From assembly GCF_900156285.1 (NCBI RefSeq), contig NZ_FTNC01000011.1, positions 39,850 through 103,849 of the forward strand: a stretch of DNA of 64,000 nucleotides, given 5' to 3'. The stretch comes from Halanaerobium kushneri. GTDB taxonomy: Bacteria; Bacillota; Halanaerobiia; Halanaerobiales; Halanaerobiaceae. Below are positions 9,238 to 19,209 of this stretch, one piece after another. Every line of letters starts with the position of its first letter. Position 1 is the first letter of the stretch. Both the position numbers and the translations under genes were made by a program. Under the pieces are notes generated by a model. It was not told the DNA's origin and ran no database searches. It worked only from the letters and a program-made list of their open reading frames with translations.

Positions 9238-10623
9238 TTATTTTTTAGGTAACATTACCCTGAATTTAGTACCATTTCTAAGAGAGCTTTCAACATTTAT
9301 TTCTCCCCCATGAACTTTAACGATCCAGCTGCAGATTGAAAGTCCAAGACCGGTACCACCATAATCTCTTGACCTGGATTTATCAACTCTATAAAAACGT
9401 TTAAAGATATTATTCAAATCTTTTTTAGGAATTCCTATCCCATTATCAAGGATATTAATTTCATAATAATTATCAAGATTTTTTAAAGTGATTTTAATTT
9501 TCCCTTCATTAGGGGTATACTTTATTGCATTATCTACCAGATTTAATAATAACTGAGTAATCAAACTCAAATCAGCTTTGATTCTAAAATTGTTTTCTCC
9601 AATTATTTTTTTTGTAATTAAAATATTTTTTTCAGCAGCTAAATTATTCATTTCTTCTATTACTGTATCAATAACAATCTCCAGATCAAATTTTTCTTTT
9701 TCCAGAGTAAAATTTTTTTCATCTGCCTTGGCCAAAATTAGCATCTGAGAAATCAAATTATTTAACTGATCAATTTGTTTTTTTATTGTAGTCAAAATAT
9801 CCTTTTGTTCAGAAGTTAATTTTTGATCTGAATCCAGTGCTTCCTCAACCTGAGCTCTAATAACAGAAATTGGGGTCTTTAATTCGTGGGAAACATCTGC
9901 ATTAAATTGTTTCTGCCTGAAAAAAGATGTCTCAAGTCTGTCCAGTAAGTTATTTAATGTTTTACCCAGCCTTCCTATTTCATCTTCACGACTTTCTGGA
10001 ATATCTATTCTCTGGGAGAGATTGTTCTGACTTATCTTTTCAGCAGTTGAGGAGATTATATCAATTGCTTTTAAAGCCTGCCTTGCCAAAAAATATCCAC
10101 CCCCACTGGCAAAAAGTAGAGTCAGTGGAATCATAAATATTAAAATTATTATTAACTTATCCAGCATTTTATCTTCCTTATTAAAAGAATAAAGAAGAGT
10201 AATATAACCATTAGAAGCGGAAGATTTAGAATTATCTAAATTATAAGCCTCAGTCAGCAGCGCCCACTTTTGATCTTTATATTCTTTAATTGTAAATTTT
10301 TCATTATAGTCAGCAGAAATAATATTATTAATTAAGCCCTCTTTAGAGTTATCATTTAGCAACTCTCCCTGATTATTATAAAAAAAGGCTTTAATATTTT
10401 GATCACCAGTATTATTTAATATTTTATCATCATTTATAAAATCTGCCTTTATTTTGGTTATTTCGATTTCTAATAAATTATATACTTCTTCTTTTAACTG
10501 GTCTTCTAAATAAAAATACAAGATTGAGCTAAAAATGATTAAGACCAGAAACAAAATGATCATATACCAGACTGTTAAATTAAATTTTAAGGAATAATTT
10601 TTATAAGTAAAAGTCTTATTCAT
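9238..10623 (-). CDS. Two-component sensor histidine kinase
   Basis: Membrane sensor kinase of 461 residues. It has a first membrane helix at about 17-38, an extracytoplasmic sensor of about 115 residues, a second helix at about 157-179, a HAMP region (about 180-235), an H-box FNADVSHELKTPISVIRAQ with phospho-acceptor His246, and a HATPase domain with N-box NLVDNAIKYT, G1 DNGIGIP and G2 GGTGLGLSI. It overlaps its response regulator gene by 8 bases and is followed after 14 bases by the V-ATPase operon in the same direction. The signal it detects is unknown. A link to ion or pH stress is suggested only by this gene order. Confidence 0.93.
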   Translation of the reverse strand: MNKTFTYKNYSLKFNLTVWYMIILFLVLIIFSSILYFYLEDQLKEEVYNLLEIEITKIKADFINDDKILNNTGDQNIKAFFYNNQGELLNDNSKEGLINNIISADYNEKFTIKEYKDQKWALLTEAYNLDNSKSSASNGYITLLYSFNKEDKMLDKLIIILIFMIPLTLLFASGGGYFLARQALKAIDIISSTAEKISQNNLSQRIDIPESREDEIGRLGKTLNNLLDRLETSFFRQKQFNADVSHELKTPISVIRAQVEEALDSDQKLTSEQKDILTTIKKQIDQLNNLISQMLILAKADEKNFTLEKEKFDLEIVIDTVIEEMNNLAAEKNILITKKIIGENNFRIKADLSLITQLLLNLVDNAIKYTPNEGKIKITLKNLDNYYEINILDNGIGIPKKDLNNIFKRFYRVDKSRSRDYGGTGLGLSICSWIVKVHGGEINVESSLRNGTKFRVMLPKK

Positions 10624-11296
10624 CTTTGATAACCTTCATTCTATATCCACGACCTCGAACAGTCTCCAGCAGCTTTATCTCGTGCTGATCATCAATTTTT
10701 TTTCTTAAAAATCTTATATAAACATCAACAATGTTGGTGTTATTACCACTCATATAACCCCAGACATGTTCTTCTATCTGAGATCTACTTAATATATGGC
10801 CTCGATTTCTCATTAAATATTCTAAAACAGCATATTCTTTGCTGGTAAGTTCAATTACTTTATCTGCTCTCTTAACTGAATAGTCAATAGTATTTAAAAT
10901 CAAATCTCCATTTTTTAAAATATTACTGTGTTCTTTAACCCCTCTTCTAAAAATTGTTTTTATTCTCGCAGTAAGTTCTTCAAAAGCAAAAGGTTTGGTT
11001 AAATAATCATCTGCTCCCATATTTAAGCCTTTAACCTTATCTTCCAGACTATCTCTGGCAGTTAAAATAAGTACAGGGGTTTTATCCTCCCAATCCCTTA
11101 ATTCTCTTAATACTTCCAGTCCACTTTTTTTAGGAATCATAATATCTAAAATAATTAGATCATACTCATTAACAATAGTTTTATCAATTGCTTCTTCACC
11201 ATCATAAACAATATCAGCTGTATAGTTTTCTCTTTCTAATCTTTTTTTTATTATTTTAGCTAAATCTTTTTCATCCTCTACAATAAGAATTTTCAT
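10616..11296 (-). CDS. OmpR/PhoB-family response regulator
   Basis: DNA-binding partner of the adjacent kinase. The 226-residue protein has an N-terminal receiver with acidic pair ED at 8-9, phospho-acceptor Asp51 in IILDIMIPK and Lys101 in YLTKPFAF, then a winged-helix output domain (about 130-222) with ELTSKEYAVLEYLMRNRGHILSR and the VDVYIRFLRKKID recognition helix. It is the first gene of an apparent RR-HK-V-ATPase transcription unit. The upstream gap (11297-11498) is AT-rich and must hold the promoter, but I could not pick out a convincing -35/-10 pair. Confidence 0.94.
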   Translation of the reverse strand: MKILIVEDEKDLAKIIKKRLERENYTADIVYDGEEAIDKTIVNEYDLIILDIMIPKKSGLEVLRELRDWEDKTPVLILTARDSLEDKVKGLNMGADDYLTKPFAFEELTARIKTIFRRGVKEHSNILKNGDLILNTIDYSVKRADKVIELTSKEYAVLEYLMRNRGHILSRSQIEEHVWGYMSGNNTNIVDVYIRFLRKKIDDQHEIKLLETVRGRGYRMKVIKDE

Positions 11297-11497
11297 TAAA
11301 ACACTTCCTTCAATCTAAAGTTTACAATTTTTATAAATGACTGGAATAAAGTATCCCTTATTATTAATTTATACTTTTAGATAATAAATCCTTTATCTCA
11401 AAAGACAAATCTTAACATTTTATTTAAAACATGTTATATTTTTTTGATTTCCTATTTATTATTTAATGAGTATAGCAGCGGAATATTAAAAAATGAT

Positions 11498-11530
11498 TAA
11501 AAAAAACAGCCCTATAATTAGGGCTGTTTA
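11498..11530 (-). terminator. Terminator of ileS
   Basis: A 10-bp stem (11504-11513 with 11520-11529) and a 6-base loop are followed on the minus strand by a run of U. It lies about 30 bases after the ileS stop and separates ileS from the two-component/V-ATPase unit. Confidence 0.88.
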
Positions 11531-11558
11531 AAAACAATTATTTTAGTCTGCTATTTTT

Positions 11559-14354
11559 CTATTTTTCAGCTTCAATAACGTCAGCACATCTCTGACAGAT
11601 ATCTTCATGTTCTTCTATTTCACCAACTGTTTCGTCATATTTCCAGCAGCGATCACATTTTTCTCCTTTTGCCTCACTAACTCTAACTAAAACAGAACTT
11701 TCCTCGCCCTGATGAGAATTTTCAGCAGTTAGTTGGTCATTAAGTTCAGCCTGAGAAACTATAAATAAATCTGCAAGCTGATCTATTTCTGCTCCCAGAA
11801 GTTCCTGCTGCTCTTCATTAGCAGCTTTTAATTCGACCATGGCTTCTAGAGAATTCCCAATTTTTTTGTCAGCTCTTGCAAGTTCAAGAGCCTTCGAAAC
11901 ATCTTTTCTTAAAGCAAGTAATTGATCCCATTTATCAATTAGCTCCTGATCATAAAAACTTTCCTTTATTTCCGGCCAGTCAGTTAAAAACACACTTTCT
12001 TCAGCTTTCATTTGTTCTGGTAGGAACTGCCATACTTCTTCTGAGGTATGAGGAAGTACAGGTGCTAGAATAACCACCAGACCCATCATGATATCATATA
12101 AAGTACTCTGAGCTGAACGGCGGCTTAAAGAATCTGTCCCATCTGTATACAGTCGGTCTTTTGTGATGTCCATATAAAGTGAACTCATCTCAACTGTACA
12201 GAAGTTATGAACATCATGATAAACTCTATGATATTCATAGTTTTCAAAAGCAGAGGTTACCTTTTTAATCAGATCCTGTAAACGAATCATAATCCAGCGG
12301 TCTAATTCTCTGCGGTCTTCATATTCTACATAATTTTCGTCACTATCAAAATCACTTATATTTCCCAGGATAAAGCGGTAAGTATTCCGAATTCTTCTAT
12401 ATGCTTCAGAATTCTGCTTTAAAATATTATCTGATACTTTAATATCATTTTTAAAATCAGAAGATGCAACCCACAGCCTCAAAATATCAGCACCGTATTG
12501 ATCAATAACTTTATGGGGAGAAACTACATTCCCCTGTGACTTGGACATCTTATTTCCTTTTTTATCAACAGTAAAGCCATTGGTAATTACCTCATTATAT
12601 GGTGCTCTGCCTTCAGTAGCCACTGCAGTAAGTAAAGAAGAATTAAACCAGCCGCGGTACTGGTCAGTACCCTCAAGATATACCTGGGCTGGCCAGGATA
12701 AATTATCGCGAGTCTCCAAAACAGCCTTGTGACTGGAACCAGAATCAAACCAGACATCCATTATATCTTCTTCTTTAGAAAAATTATTACTATCACAGTG
12801 AGGACAGCTGTATCCTGCTGGCAGTAAATCCGCTGCATCTTTTTCATACCAGGCAGCTGATCCTTCTTCTGCAAAAATAGCTTTAACAGAATCTAAAGTA
12901 TCATCATTAATTATTGCTTCACCACATTCATCACAGTAGAAAATAGGAATTGGTACTCCCCATTTTTTCTGGCGTGAAATACACCAGTCTGAACGCTCAG
13001 AAATCATATTGCTCATTCTTTCTTCACCCCAGGCTGGATACCATTCCACATCTGCAATAGCCTGCAGTGCTTCTTCTTTAATTGCATCAATAGAAGCAAA
13101 CCACTGATCTGTCGCTCTAAAGATTAAATTACCCTTACAGCGCCAGCAGTGTGGATACTGATGGTCAATAAAATCAAGATTCATTAACAAATTCTTTTCT
13201 TTTAATTTATCAGTAACCATAATATTAGCTTCATCATAATGTTTGCCTGCAAATTCTCCAGCTTCTTCAGTAAAATGACCCTTGTTATCCATAGGTGCAT
13301 AAACATCTAAATCATATTCCTGACCAACTACAAAATCATCATGTCCGTGTCCAGGTGCAGTATGTACACAACCTGAACCCTGTTCTAAAGTAACATGCTC
13401 TCCCAAAATTAAAAGTGATTCACGGTCAACTATTGGATGCTGCGCTTTTTTATTTTCCAACTCTTTGCCGCTAAATTCTTCACTTATGATTTCGTAATCT
13501 TCAATATCAGATTGAGACATTACTGAATCTACTAGTTCTTTTGCCATAACCAGCTTTTCACCTTCTGCCTCAACTACTACATAAGGATAATCAGGATGAA
13601 GAGCAATTGCCATATTAGATGGAATAGTCCAGGGAGTAGTTGTCCAGATAACTATATAGCTGTCTTCATTGCTCAGCTTTACCCCACCAACTTCGACCTC
13701 ATCAATCATCGGAAATTTAACAAAGATTGAAGGTGCTCGATCTTCACCATATTCAACCTCTGCTTCAGCCAGTGCTGTCTCACAGTGAGGACACCAATGT
13801 ACAGGTTTTTTACCTCGATAAAATAAATCTTTTTTTGCCATTTCTCCGAAAACTTCTATCTGTTTTACTTCATATTCTTTATTTAGGGTTAAATATGGAT
13901 TTTCCCATTCTCCCCAGACACCAAGACGCTTAAACTGTTCTCTCTGGCGATCAACATATTTTAAAGCATAGTTAGTACATTTTTCTCTCAATTCAGAGAT
14001 AGAAAGATCTGCTCGTTCCTGATCACTCATTTCACTTGTAACCTGATGTTCGATTGGCAGACCATGGGTATCCCAGCCAGGTACATAGGGAGAATAATAA
14101 CCTCTTAAGGTTGCAAATCTGGTTACAAAATCCTTTAGAATTTTATTTAAGGCATGACCAATATGAATATCTCCATTGGCATATGGAGGACCATCATGCA
14201 AAATAAAGGATTCATTACCCTCTCTATTTTCCACTGCTTTTTCATAAATTTCTTTTTCCCGCCAAAGTTTTTGAAAATCAACTTCTCTTTCACTCAGATT
14301 TGCCCGCATTGGGAAATCTGTATCAGGTAAATTAATTGTCTCCTTATAACTCAT
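11559..14354 (-). CDS. ileS: Isoleucine--tRNA ligase
   Basis: Charges tRNA-Ile and edits mischarged valine. The 931 residues carry the HIGH motif as [17 protein letters not shown] near residue 60, the CP1 editing domain with [13 protein letters not shown], the KMSKS motif in [17 protein letters not shown] near 600, an anticodon-binding domain, and a C-terminal zinc finger (CDRCWKYDE...CQRC). Length is typical of bacterial type 1 IleRS. It stands alone behind a T-box leader with its own promoter and terminator, so it is regulated by the charging level of tRNA-Ile. In many Firmicutes ileS follows divIVA, as here. Confidence 0.98.
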   Translation of the reverse strand: MSYKETINLPDTDFPMRANLSEREVDFQKLWREKEIYEKAVENREGNESFILHDGPPYANGDIHIGHALNKILKDFVTRFATLRGYYSPYVPGWDTHGLPIEHQVTSEMSDQERADLSISELREKCTNYALKYVDRQREQFKRLGVWGEWENPYLTLNKEYEVKQIEVFGEMAKKDLFYRGKKPVHWCPHCETALAEAEVEYGEDRAPSIFVKFPMIDEVEVGGVKLSNEDSYIVIWTTTPWTIPSNMAIALHPDYPYVVVEAEGEKLVMAKELVDSVMSQSDIEDYEIISEEFSGKELENKKAQHPIVDRESLLILGEHVTLEQGSGCVHTAPGHGHDDFVVGQEYDLDVYAPMDNKGHFTEEAGEFAGKHYDEANIMVTDKLKEKNLLMNLDFIDHQYPHCWRCKGNLIFRATDQWFASIDAIKEEALQAIADVEWYPAWGEERMSNMISERSDWCISRQKKWGVPIPIFYCDECGEAIINDDTLDSVKAIFAEEGSAAWYEKDAADLLPAGYSCPHCDSNNFSKEEDIMDVWFDSGSSHKAVLETRDNLSWPAQVYLEGTDQYRGWFNSSLLTAVATEGRAPYNEVITNGFTVDKKGNKMSKSQGNVVSPHKVIDQYGADILRLWVASSDFKNDIKVSDNILKQNSEAYRRIRNTYRFILGNISDFDSDENYVEYEDRRELDRWIMIRLQDLIKKVTSAFENYEYHRVYHDVHNFCTVEMSSLYMDITKDRLYTDGTDSLSRRSAQSTLYDIMMGLVVILAPVLPHTSEEVWQFLPEQMKAEESVFLTDWPEIKESFYDQELIDKWDQLLALRKDVSKALELARADKKIGNSLEAMVELKAANEEQQELLGAEIDQLADLFIVSQAELNDQLTAENSHQGEESSVLVRVSEAKGEKCDRCWKYDETVGEIEEHEDICQRCADVIEAEK

Positions 14355-14391
14355 TTACTTATATAACCTCCTGTAAAAATATATTAAAAAT

Positions 14392-14661
14392 AAAAAAAGT
14401 CTCCTGTCCTGGAAGGGACGAGAGACCGCGGTACCACCCTAATTAAAATAAGTAAGCAGATAAATTTTTTATTTTTAAGCTCACTAATTTTATCTCAGCA
14501 ATCTTTAACGCAGAAATACGGGTATACTACTGAATTCATATACCGACTCCAGGGTGATCTTCTCAATTTTCAGTTTCCCGGCTTCCACCATCCCCGGTTC
14601 GCTGTAAACTATTAAAAATTGATACTCTCCCTTTCAAAATCAATTTATTTATATAGCATTT
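14392..14661 (-). promoter_or_regulatory. T-box leader of ileS
   Basis: On the minus strand the conserved T-box AGGGTGGTACCGCGG occupies 14426-14440. It is followed by a terminator hairpin at 14399-14425 and a U run at 14392-14398. Upstream are an AG-box-like GGGAGAGTA, a GATGGTG element and, in the expected Stem I specifier position, the Ile codon ATC at 14556-14558. Uncharged tRNA-Ile is expected to pair with the specifier and T-box, stabilise the antiterminator and allow ileS transcription. This leader fills most of the 393-base gap between ileS and divIVA. Confidence 0.95.
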
Positions 14662-14667
14662 TTATCA

Positions 14668-14696
14668 ATTATAAACTATCACTCTAAATAAGTCAA
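14668..14696 (-). promoter_or_regulatory. Promoter of the ileS T-box transcript
   Basis: TTGACT (14691-14696) and TATAAT (14668-14673) on the minus strand are separated by exactly 17 bases, a near-consensus sigma-A promoter. Transcription should start near 14661, giving a T-box leader of about 300 bases. Confidence 0.85.
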
Positions 14697-14747
14697 GTTC
14701 TAAAAATAAAGATAACTTTTTGCAATAACTAATACCAGCAAGCTGAT

Positions 14748-15278
14748 TTAATTATTTTCTTCCAAATCAGTTTTGCCTTCTCTTCCTGCTTCAACTTCAA
14801 AACTAGAATCATCGAAATTTCCTCTCAATGATTCTTCACCTTCTTCATTCAACATCTCAAGATGGCTTTCCAGAAGTGTCTGAAAGCGGATCTTAAAGAA
14901 ATTTCTCTGCTCTCTCAACTGCTCAAGTTTCCGTTTCTCTGAAGCAACCTGATCACGCGCATTTTCTTTTATTTTTTCTGCTTTTATTCTTGCTTCTTTA
15001 ATAATCATTCGAGCTTCATTATCTGCCTGCTCTATTCTTTCAGAAATAGTACCCTGGATAGAATCAAGAGTATTCTGCAGCTTATCTTCCATATCTTCAT
15101 AGTTTTCTATTTTTTCATTCAAAGCTTTATTTTCTTCCTGAAGATTGTTCAAATCTTTAAGCAGTCTTTCATAAGCAACGCCCACATCATCCAAAAATTC
15201 ATCAACCTGAGTGGTATTATAACCAAATGTTGACTTTTTAAATTCCTTATTATATATATCAAGTGGGTTTAACTTCAA
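14748..15278 (-). CDS. divIVA: DivIVA domain cell-division/polarity protein
   Basis: Membrane-curvature-sensing coiled-coil scaffold. The N-terminus MKLNPLDIYNKEFKKSTFGYNTTQVDEFLDDV is the DivIVA lipid-binding domain, followed by a long coiled coil to about residue 150 and an acidic tail. The 176-residue length is within the usual range. It follows ylmH by 19 bases in the ftsZ-distal end of the division cluster, the standard place for divIVA, and precedes ileS. Confidence 0.95.
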   Translation of the reverse strand: MKLNPLDIYNKEFKKSTFGYNTTQVDEFLDDVGVAYERLLKDLNNLQEENKALNEKIENYEDMEDKLQNTLDSIQGTISERIEQADNEARMIIKEARIKAEKIKENARDQVASEKRKLEQLREQRNFFKIRFQTLLESHLEMLNEEGEESLRGNFDDSSFEVEAGREGKTDLEENN

Positions 15279-15297
15279 AATATCCCTCCTTCTAAAA

Positions 15298-16086
15298 TCA
15301 GGTTAATCTTTTTAAAGTTAACTTGATTCTTCCTTTATTCGAAATACCTCTTTCGGCTTCAACCTTAACTCTACCCCGGCCCCTCACAGAAATGAGATCC
15401 CCTATTTCTACCTCTGCAGCCGGATCAGTTTCTATTTTCCAGTTTAATTTAACTTTTTCATTCTCTATATCTCTTGACATTTTACTGCGGGAATCACCAA
15501 AACCAGAACTGGCTACTGAATCCAACCTCATAGAAGCAACAGTAGTTAAAATTTCTTTCTCATGTTGTACAGGTTTAACAATTTCAGACTCTTTAATCTC
15601 TTTAACTTCTATGGGTACCTGATGTACTTTATCCAGCTTCAATTCAATAATATCTTCAATTTCAGCTGCCACTATAATCTGAGCAAAATCTGAATGAACA
15701 AGAATATCACCAATCATTTTGCGCTTAAGTCCCAGCCCCATTAGAGCCCCTAAAAAATCTCTGTGACTAAGTTTTTGAAATGCAAAATTACCATTTAGTT
15801 GATAAATTTTTATCTGCTTTTCTACTAGGTCTGGAAACAAATATTCTGGAAAAATAACCAGTCTTTTTCTTTCTGCTCCAGGATAGCCTCCCTCTTTTTT
15901 AAAATTGATTTCAGCAATCTGTTCAATTAAAGGAATCGCAATCTCAATCTGATAGGGGTTTAAAAAATCTGTTGCCTGAGTTTTATGATATTTTAAAACC
16001 TGTTCACATTTATCTAAAATATGTGAACCCAGTATTCTATCTTCTTCTCTATATAAATGATTTAATAGTTTATCTTCGTCAAACAT
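15298..16086 (-). CDS. ylmH: YlmH-type S4-domain RNA-binding protein
   Basis: A 262-residue protein with an N-terminal YlmH domain (FLNPYQIEIAIPLIEQIAEI, PEYLFPD, HRDFLGALMGLGLKRKMIGDI) and a C-terminal S4 RNA-binding domain (about 180-255, SRSKMSRDIENEKVKLNWK). In Bacillus and relatives this family lies between yggT and divIVA and has been linked to division and to ribosome-associated quality control. Here it occupies exactly that place. The precise cellular role in this organism is inferred from the family. Confidence 0.92.
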   Translation of the reverse strand: MFDEDKLLNHLYREEDRILGSHILDKCEQVLKYHKTQATDFLNPYQIEIAIPLIEQIAEINFKKEGGYPGAERKRLVIFPEYLFPDLVEKQIKIYQLNGNFAFQKLSHRDFLGALMGLGLKRKMIGDILVHSDFAQIIVAAEIEDIIELKLDKVHQVPIEVKEIKESEIVKPVQHEKEILTTVASMRLDSVASSGFGDSRSKMSRDIENEKVKLNWKIETDPAAEVEIGDLISVRGRGRVKVEAERGISNKGRIKLTLKRLT

Positions 16087-16097
16087 ATGTCCCCACC

Positions 16098-16370
16098 TTA
16101 AATTACAATATTAATCAAAAAATTTCTAATTATTGAAAGTGCAAACAGAGCAATTAAGGGTGAAATATCAATACCTAAAATTCCACCTCTGGGCAGCAAC
16201 TCTCTAATCGGTCCCAGAATTGGTTCAGTTACATCATAAATAAACTTAATTATTTTGCGCCAGCGCATATCACCAGGATTAGGTCTAACCCAGGAAATAA
16301 TAACTCGAGCGATAATCAATAAATTTAAAATTTCAAAAATAGCGCTAATTGTTCTTGCTAAAATAAACAT
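16098..16370 (-). CDS. YggT family membrane protein (YlmG)
   Basis: A 90-residue membrane protein with two hydrophobic segments and the YggT motif between them: VIISWVRPNPGDMRWRKIIKFIYDVTEPILGPIRELLPRGG without gaps to the family pattern (shown here in parts: SWVRPNPGD, YDVTEPILGPIR, IDISPLIA). Proteins of this family lie in the division cluster of most Gram-positive bacteria and have a poorly defined role in membrane or division organisation. It follows yggS directly; sepF, which usually lies between the two, is absent. Confidence 0.9.
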   Translation of the reverse strand: MFILARTISAIFEILNLLIIARVIISWVRPNPGDMRWRKIIKFIYDVTEPILGPIRELLPRGGILGIDISPLIALFALSIIRNFLINIVI

Positions 16371-16387
16371 TATTCTTCCTCCAGATT

Positions 16388-17092
16388 CTAATATTCTCTT
16401 TCGCCAAATATTGCTGAGCCAACCCGGACAATGGTAGCCCCTTCTTCCACAGCAAGCTGATAATCATTTGACATGCCCATTGAAAGTTCTTTAAGAGGAA
16501 TAACCTCTTTTGAAAGCTGATCAAATAATTTTTTCATATCTTTAAAATATGAACGTAATTTTTCAGCATCATCTAAATATGGTAAAACGGTCATTAGACC
16601 TTCAACTTTAAGATAATCGAAATTAGTTATTTTCTTTAAAAAGTCTTCAGCTTTTTCAGGGGTTATTCCAAATTTATTTTCATCCCCTGCAATATTAATT
16701 TCAATCAAAACAGGTATCTCTCTTTTATTTTTTTTAGCTCTTTTGTTAACTTCTTTGGCCAGTCTAAAACTATCAATTGACTCTATCATCTTACAATTTT
16801 TCATTCTCATTAGATATTTTACTTTATTTCTCTGCAAATGTCCAATAAAATGCCAGTCCAGGGTAATATTTTCCGCTGTTAACATTTCATTTTTTTCTTC
16901 CAGCTCCTGAACTCGATTTTCACCAAAAAAATTGATGCCTGCTTCAGCTAAAATTTTAATGTCGTCTAAACTCTGATTTTTACTTACAGCAAGTAGAGTT
17001 ATATCCTGATAATTCCTGTTAGCTCTACCGGCTGCTGCTTTTATATTTTCTTTAACCTGATTAAAGTTAGAAATCAACTTTTCTTTCTCCAT
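16388..17092 (-). CDS. yggS: YggS/YlmE-type PLP-binding protein (PLP homeostasis)
   Basis: Single-domain alanine-racemase-like fold that binds pyridoxal phosphate and affects vitamin B6 and amino-acid balance. Visible motifs are TLLAVSKNQSLDDIK with the PLP lysine (about residue 37-40), FGENRVQELEEK, WHFIGHLQRNKVKYL, and LSMGMSNDYQLAVEEGATIVRVGSAIFG near the end. About 234 residues is normal. The frame is open nine codons upstream to 17119, but GGGAGG is correctly spaced for ATG at 17092, which also avoids overlapping the preceding gene. Confidence 0.94.
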   Translation of the reverse strand: MEKEKLISNFNQVKENIKAAAGRANRNYQDITLLAVSKNQSLDDIKILAEAGINFFGENRVQELEEKNEMLTAENITLDWHFIGHLQRNKVKYLMRMKNCKMIESIDSFRLAKEVNKRAKKNKREIPVLIEINIAGDENKFGITPEKAEDFLKKITNFDYLKVEGLMTVLPYLDDAEKLRSYFKDMKKLFDQLSKEVIPLKELSMGMSNDYQLAVEEGATIVRVGSAIFGEREY

Positions 17093-17096
17093 TAAC

Positions 17097-17999
17097 CTAA
17101 GCCTCCCTACCATAATCAAAGTCCTCAGGATTTGTAATTATTTCCTCACCTATATCCAGACCATTAACTATTACATACTGAGAATTTCCATTTAAAATTA
17201 CTACTTTCTGAAATTCATATTTGTTATAACCACTGACTTTAAGTACTCCCTGACCCGAAGGTTGATTAAAAACTGCTTTCCTGGGAATTTTAATACCACG
17301 ATAAATATTTTTAATAATATTTATATTAATTCTTCTTCTATTAATCCAGCGAGAAATAAATTGATCTAATTCAATAACAAAAAAGGTATTATTTAAATTA
17401 TGACGAATATCAACAATTTTTGCCTCAATAAGTTTATCAGAATTTTTCTGTTCTAAAAAGATCAACTCATTAGTTCGAAATCTTTTTACCTGAGAATTTG
17501 GGATTTGGGCTACTAAATAAAGTTTAAAATTATTAATAATTCTGTATAATGGCTCTTCTTTTTTTATTCGGTCACCGGACAACAGATGTCTATAATTTCC
17601 CTTTAATTCTTCAAAATTACTTAAATTTATTTGTTTTAAATCATTAGCATTAACTTTATTTTCCAGTCCATCAACCGCAAAACTAACTATCCCTGCCTCT
17701 TTATTAAATATCTTCTGCAGCTGATTAGAAGATTTAATTTCTGCCAATTTAATTCCCGAAGCAAGTCGATCACCTTCTCCAACCATAAGTTTGACTTTCC
17801 CTGATACTGGGGATTTTATAACTTCTTCATCCCGGACTATTAAGGCATCAGACCAGAAACCATCAATAACTTCCCCCTGGGCAGCCAGTATCGTCTCAAA
17901 TCTAGCTGCACCAAAAAGCTGGATTCCAATAATTAAAGTAATTACTAATATAAATATTATAACAAAGGGTTTAAAACTTGTAGAACTTTTTTTTGCCAT
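17097..17999 (-). CDS. HlyD-like (membrane fusion/efflux adaptor-like) protein
   Basis: About 300 residues. A basic N-terminus precedes one membrane helix (FVIIFILVITLIIGIQLFG), followed by an extracytoplasmic part with a lipoyl/barrel-like start (VIKSPVSGKVKLMVGEGDRLASGIKLAEI) and a beta-rich C-terminus ending NGLDIGEEIITNPEDFDYG. This is the layout of HlyD/RND adaptor subunits. There is no partner transporter gene nearby. Proteins of this kind are found next to yggS/sepF in several Clostridia, as far as I recall, so a cell-envelope or division role is possible but unproven. ATG at 17999 has AAGGTGAT at good distance. Confidence 0.75.
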   Translation of the reverse strand: MAKKSSTSFKPFVIIFILVITLIIGIQLFGAARFETILAAQGEVIDGFWSDALIVRDEEVIKSPVSGKVKLMVGEGDRLASGIKLAEIKSSNQLQKIFNKEAGIVSFAVDGLENKVNANDLKQINLSNFEELKGNYRHLLSGDRIKKEEPLYRIINNFKLYLVAQIPNSQVKRFRTNELIFLEQKNSDKLIEAKIVDIRHNLNNTFFVIELDQFISRWINRRRININIIKNIYRGIKIPRKAVFNQPSGQGVLKVSGYNKYEFQKVVILNGNSQYVIVNGLDIGEEIITNPEDFDYGREA

Positions 18000-18029
18000 C
18001 AGCATCACCTTAAAAGAAAAAGATAATTT

Positions 18030-18057
18030 AAATCCTGATGTTGCAACATCAGGATTT
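18030..18057 (-). terminator. Perfect 28-bp palindrome after ftsZ, probable terminator
   Basis: Positions 18030-18057 are a perfect inverted repeat beginning 8 bases after the ftsZ stop; the minus strand after it is U-rich but lacks a solid U run. It probably ends or attenuates dcw-cluster transcription before the HlyD-like gene. Confidence 0.65.
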
Positions 18058-18065
18058 AATTATTA

Positions 18066-19151
18066 TTATCCTTTTTTATTTCTTAAAAAAGCTGGTATAT
18101 CAAGATCATCACCAGAAAAACTTTCCATTTCAAAGTCTTCTTCTGGCATTTCTTCTCCCGCGGAACTGGAGTTATTCTCAACTCTCTTTTTAGGAGAACC
18201 AGCATCAAAACCAGTTGCAATAACTGTAACCTTAACCTCACTATCAAATTCTTCGTCTATTACAGCGCCCAGAATAATATTTGCATCCGGGTCAGCTACT
18301 TCCTGAATAACTCTAGCGGCTTCGTTGGCTTCGTGAATACCTAAATCCATTCCACCTGTTATATTTAATAATACACCTCTGGCTCCATCAATAGAAGCCT
18401 CCAGCAAAGGAGAAGCAATAGCAAGTTTAGCCGCCTCTGTTGCTCTATTATCACCATCAGCTCTACCAATTCCCATTAAAGCAGAACCAGCATCAGTCAT
18501 AATAGTCTTAACATCAGCGAAATCCAGGTTAATAATACCGGTAATTGTAATTAAATCGGAAATACCCTGTACACCCTGCCTCAAAACATTATCAGCAATT
18601 TTAAAGGCATCCATTAGGCTTGTTTGTTTTTCAGCAACCTCAAGCAAACGATCATTTGGAATTACAATTAAGGTATCAACCTTATTTTTTAACTCTTCAA
18701 TCCCTGAAATAGCATTGTTCATTCGTTTTTTACCTTCAACTGTCAGCGGTTTGGTTACAACTCCAACTGTTAGCGCTCCCTGCTTTTTTGCTGCTTCTGC
18801 AACTACAGGAGCTGCTCCAGTACCTGTTCCTCCACCCATACCTGCAGTTATAAAAACCATATCTGCTCCATCTATAGCCTGGGAAATTTCTTCCTTATTT
18901 TCTTCTGCAGCCTCAAAACCAATTTGCGGATCTGAACCTGCCCCCAGCCCTCGGGTTATTTTTTCCCCAATTCTGATTGTAACACCTGCATTAGATGCCA
19001 TTAAGGCCTGAGCATCAGTATTTACAGCTATAAACTCAACTCCATCCAGTCCCTCTTCTATCATTCTATTTACGGCGTTATTACCGCCTCCACCTACACC
19101 AACTACTTTTATATTTGCAAACTGTTCAATTTCTGTTCCAATATCAAACAC
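18066..19151 (-). CDS. ftsZ: Cell division protein FtsZ
   Basis: Tubulin-like GTPase that forms the division ring. The 361-residue protein has [12 protein letters not shown] near the N-terminus, the tubulin signature [17 protein letters not shown] (about 106-122), the T7 loop [11 protein letters not shown], and the conserved C-terminal peptide [13 protein letters not shown], the binding tail for FtsA and other partners. A GTG start follows GGGGAGG. It is 58 bases downstream of ftsA, and a palindrome follows it. Confidence 0.98.
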   Translation of the reverse strand: MFDIGTEIEQFANIKVVGVGGGGNNAVNRMIEEGLDGVEFIAVNTDAQALMASNAGVTIRIGEKITRGLGAGSDPQIGFEAAEENKEEISQAIDGADMVFITAGMGGGTGTGAAPVVAEAAKKQGALTVGVVTKPLTVEGKKRMNNAISGIEELKNKVDTLIVIPNDRLLEVAEKQTSLMDAFKIADNVLRQGVQGISDLITITGIINLDFADVKTIMTDAGSALMGIGRADGDNRATEAAKLAIASPLLEASIDGARGVLLNITGGMDLGIHEANEAARVIQEVADPDANIILGAVIDEEFDSEVKVTVIATGFDAGSPKKRVENNSSSAGEEMPEEDFEMESFSGDDLDIPAFLRNKKG

Positions 19152-19209
19152 TAATTTTCCCTCCCCGTTAAGGATAATATGTAAGCTTTAAGAATACTTC
19201 CAGCTGGCA

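Noticed and set aside
18030..18057. Protein-binding operator after ftsZ
   Set aside because: The 28-bp palindrome is directly after a stop codon, so a transcript hairpin or terminator is the simpler reading.
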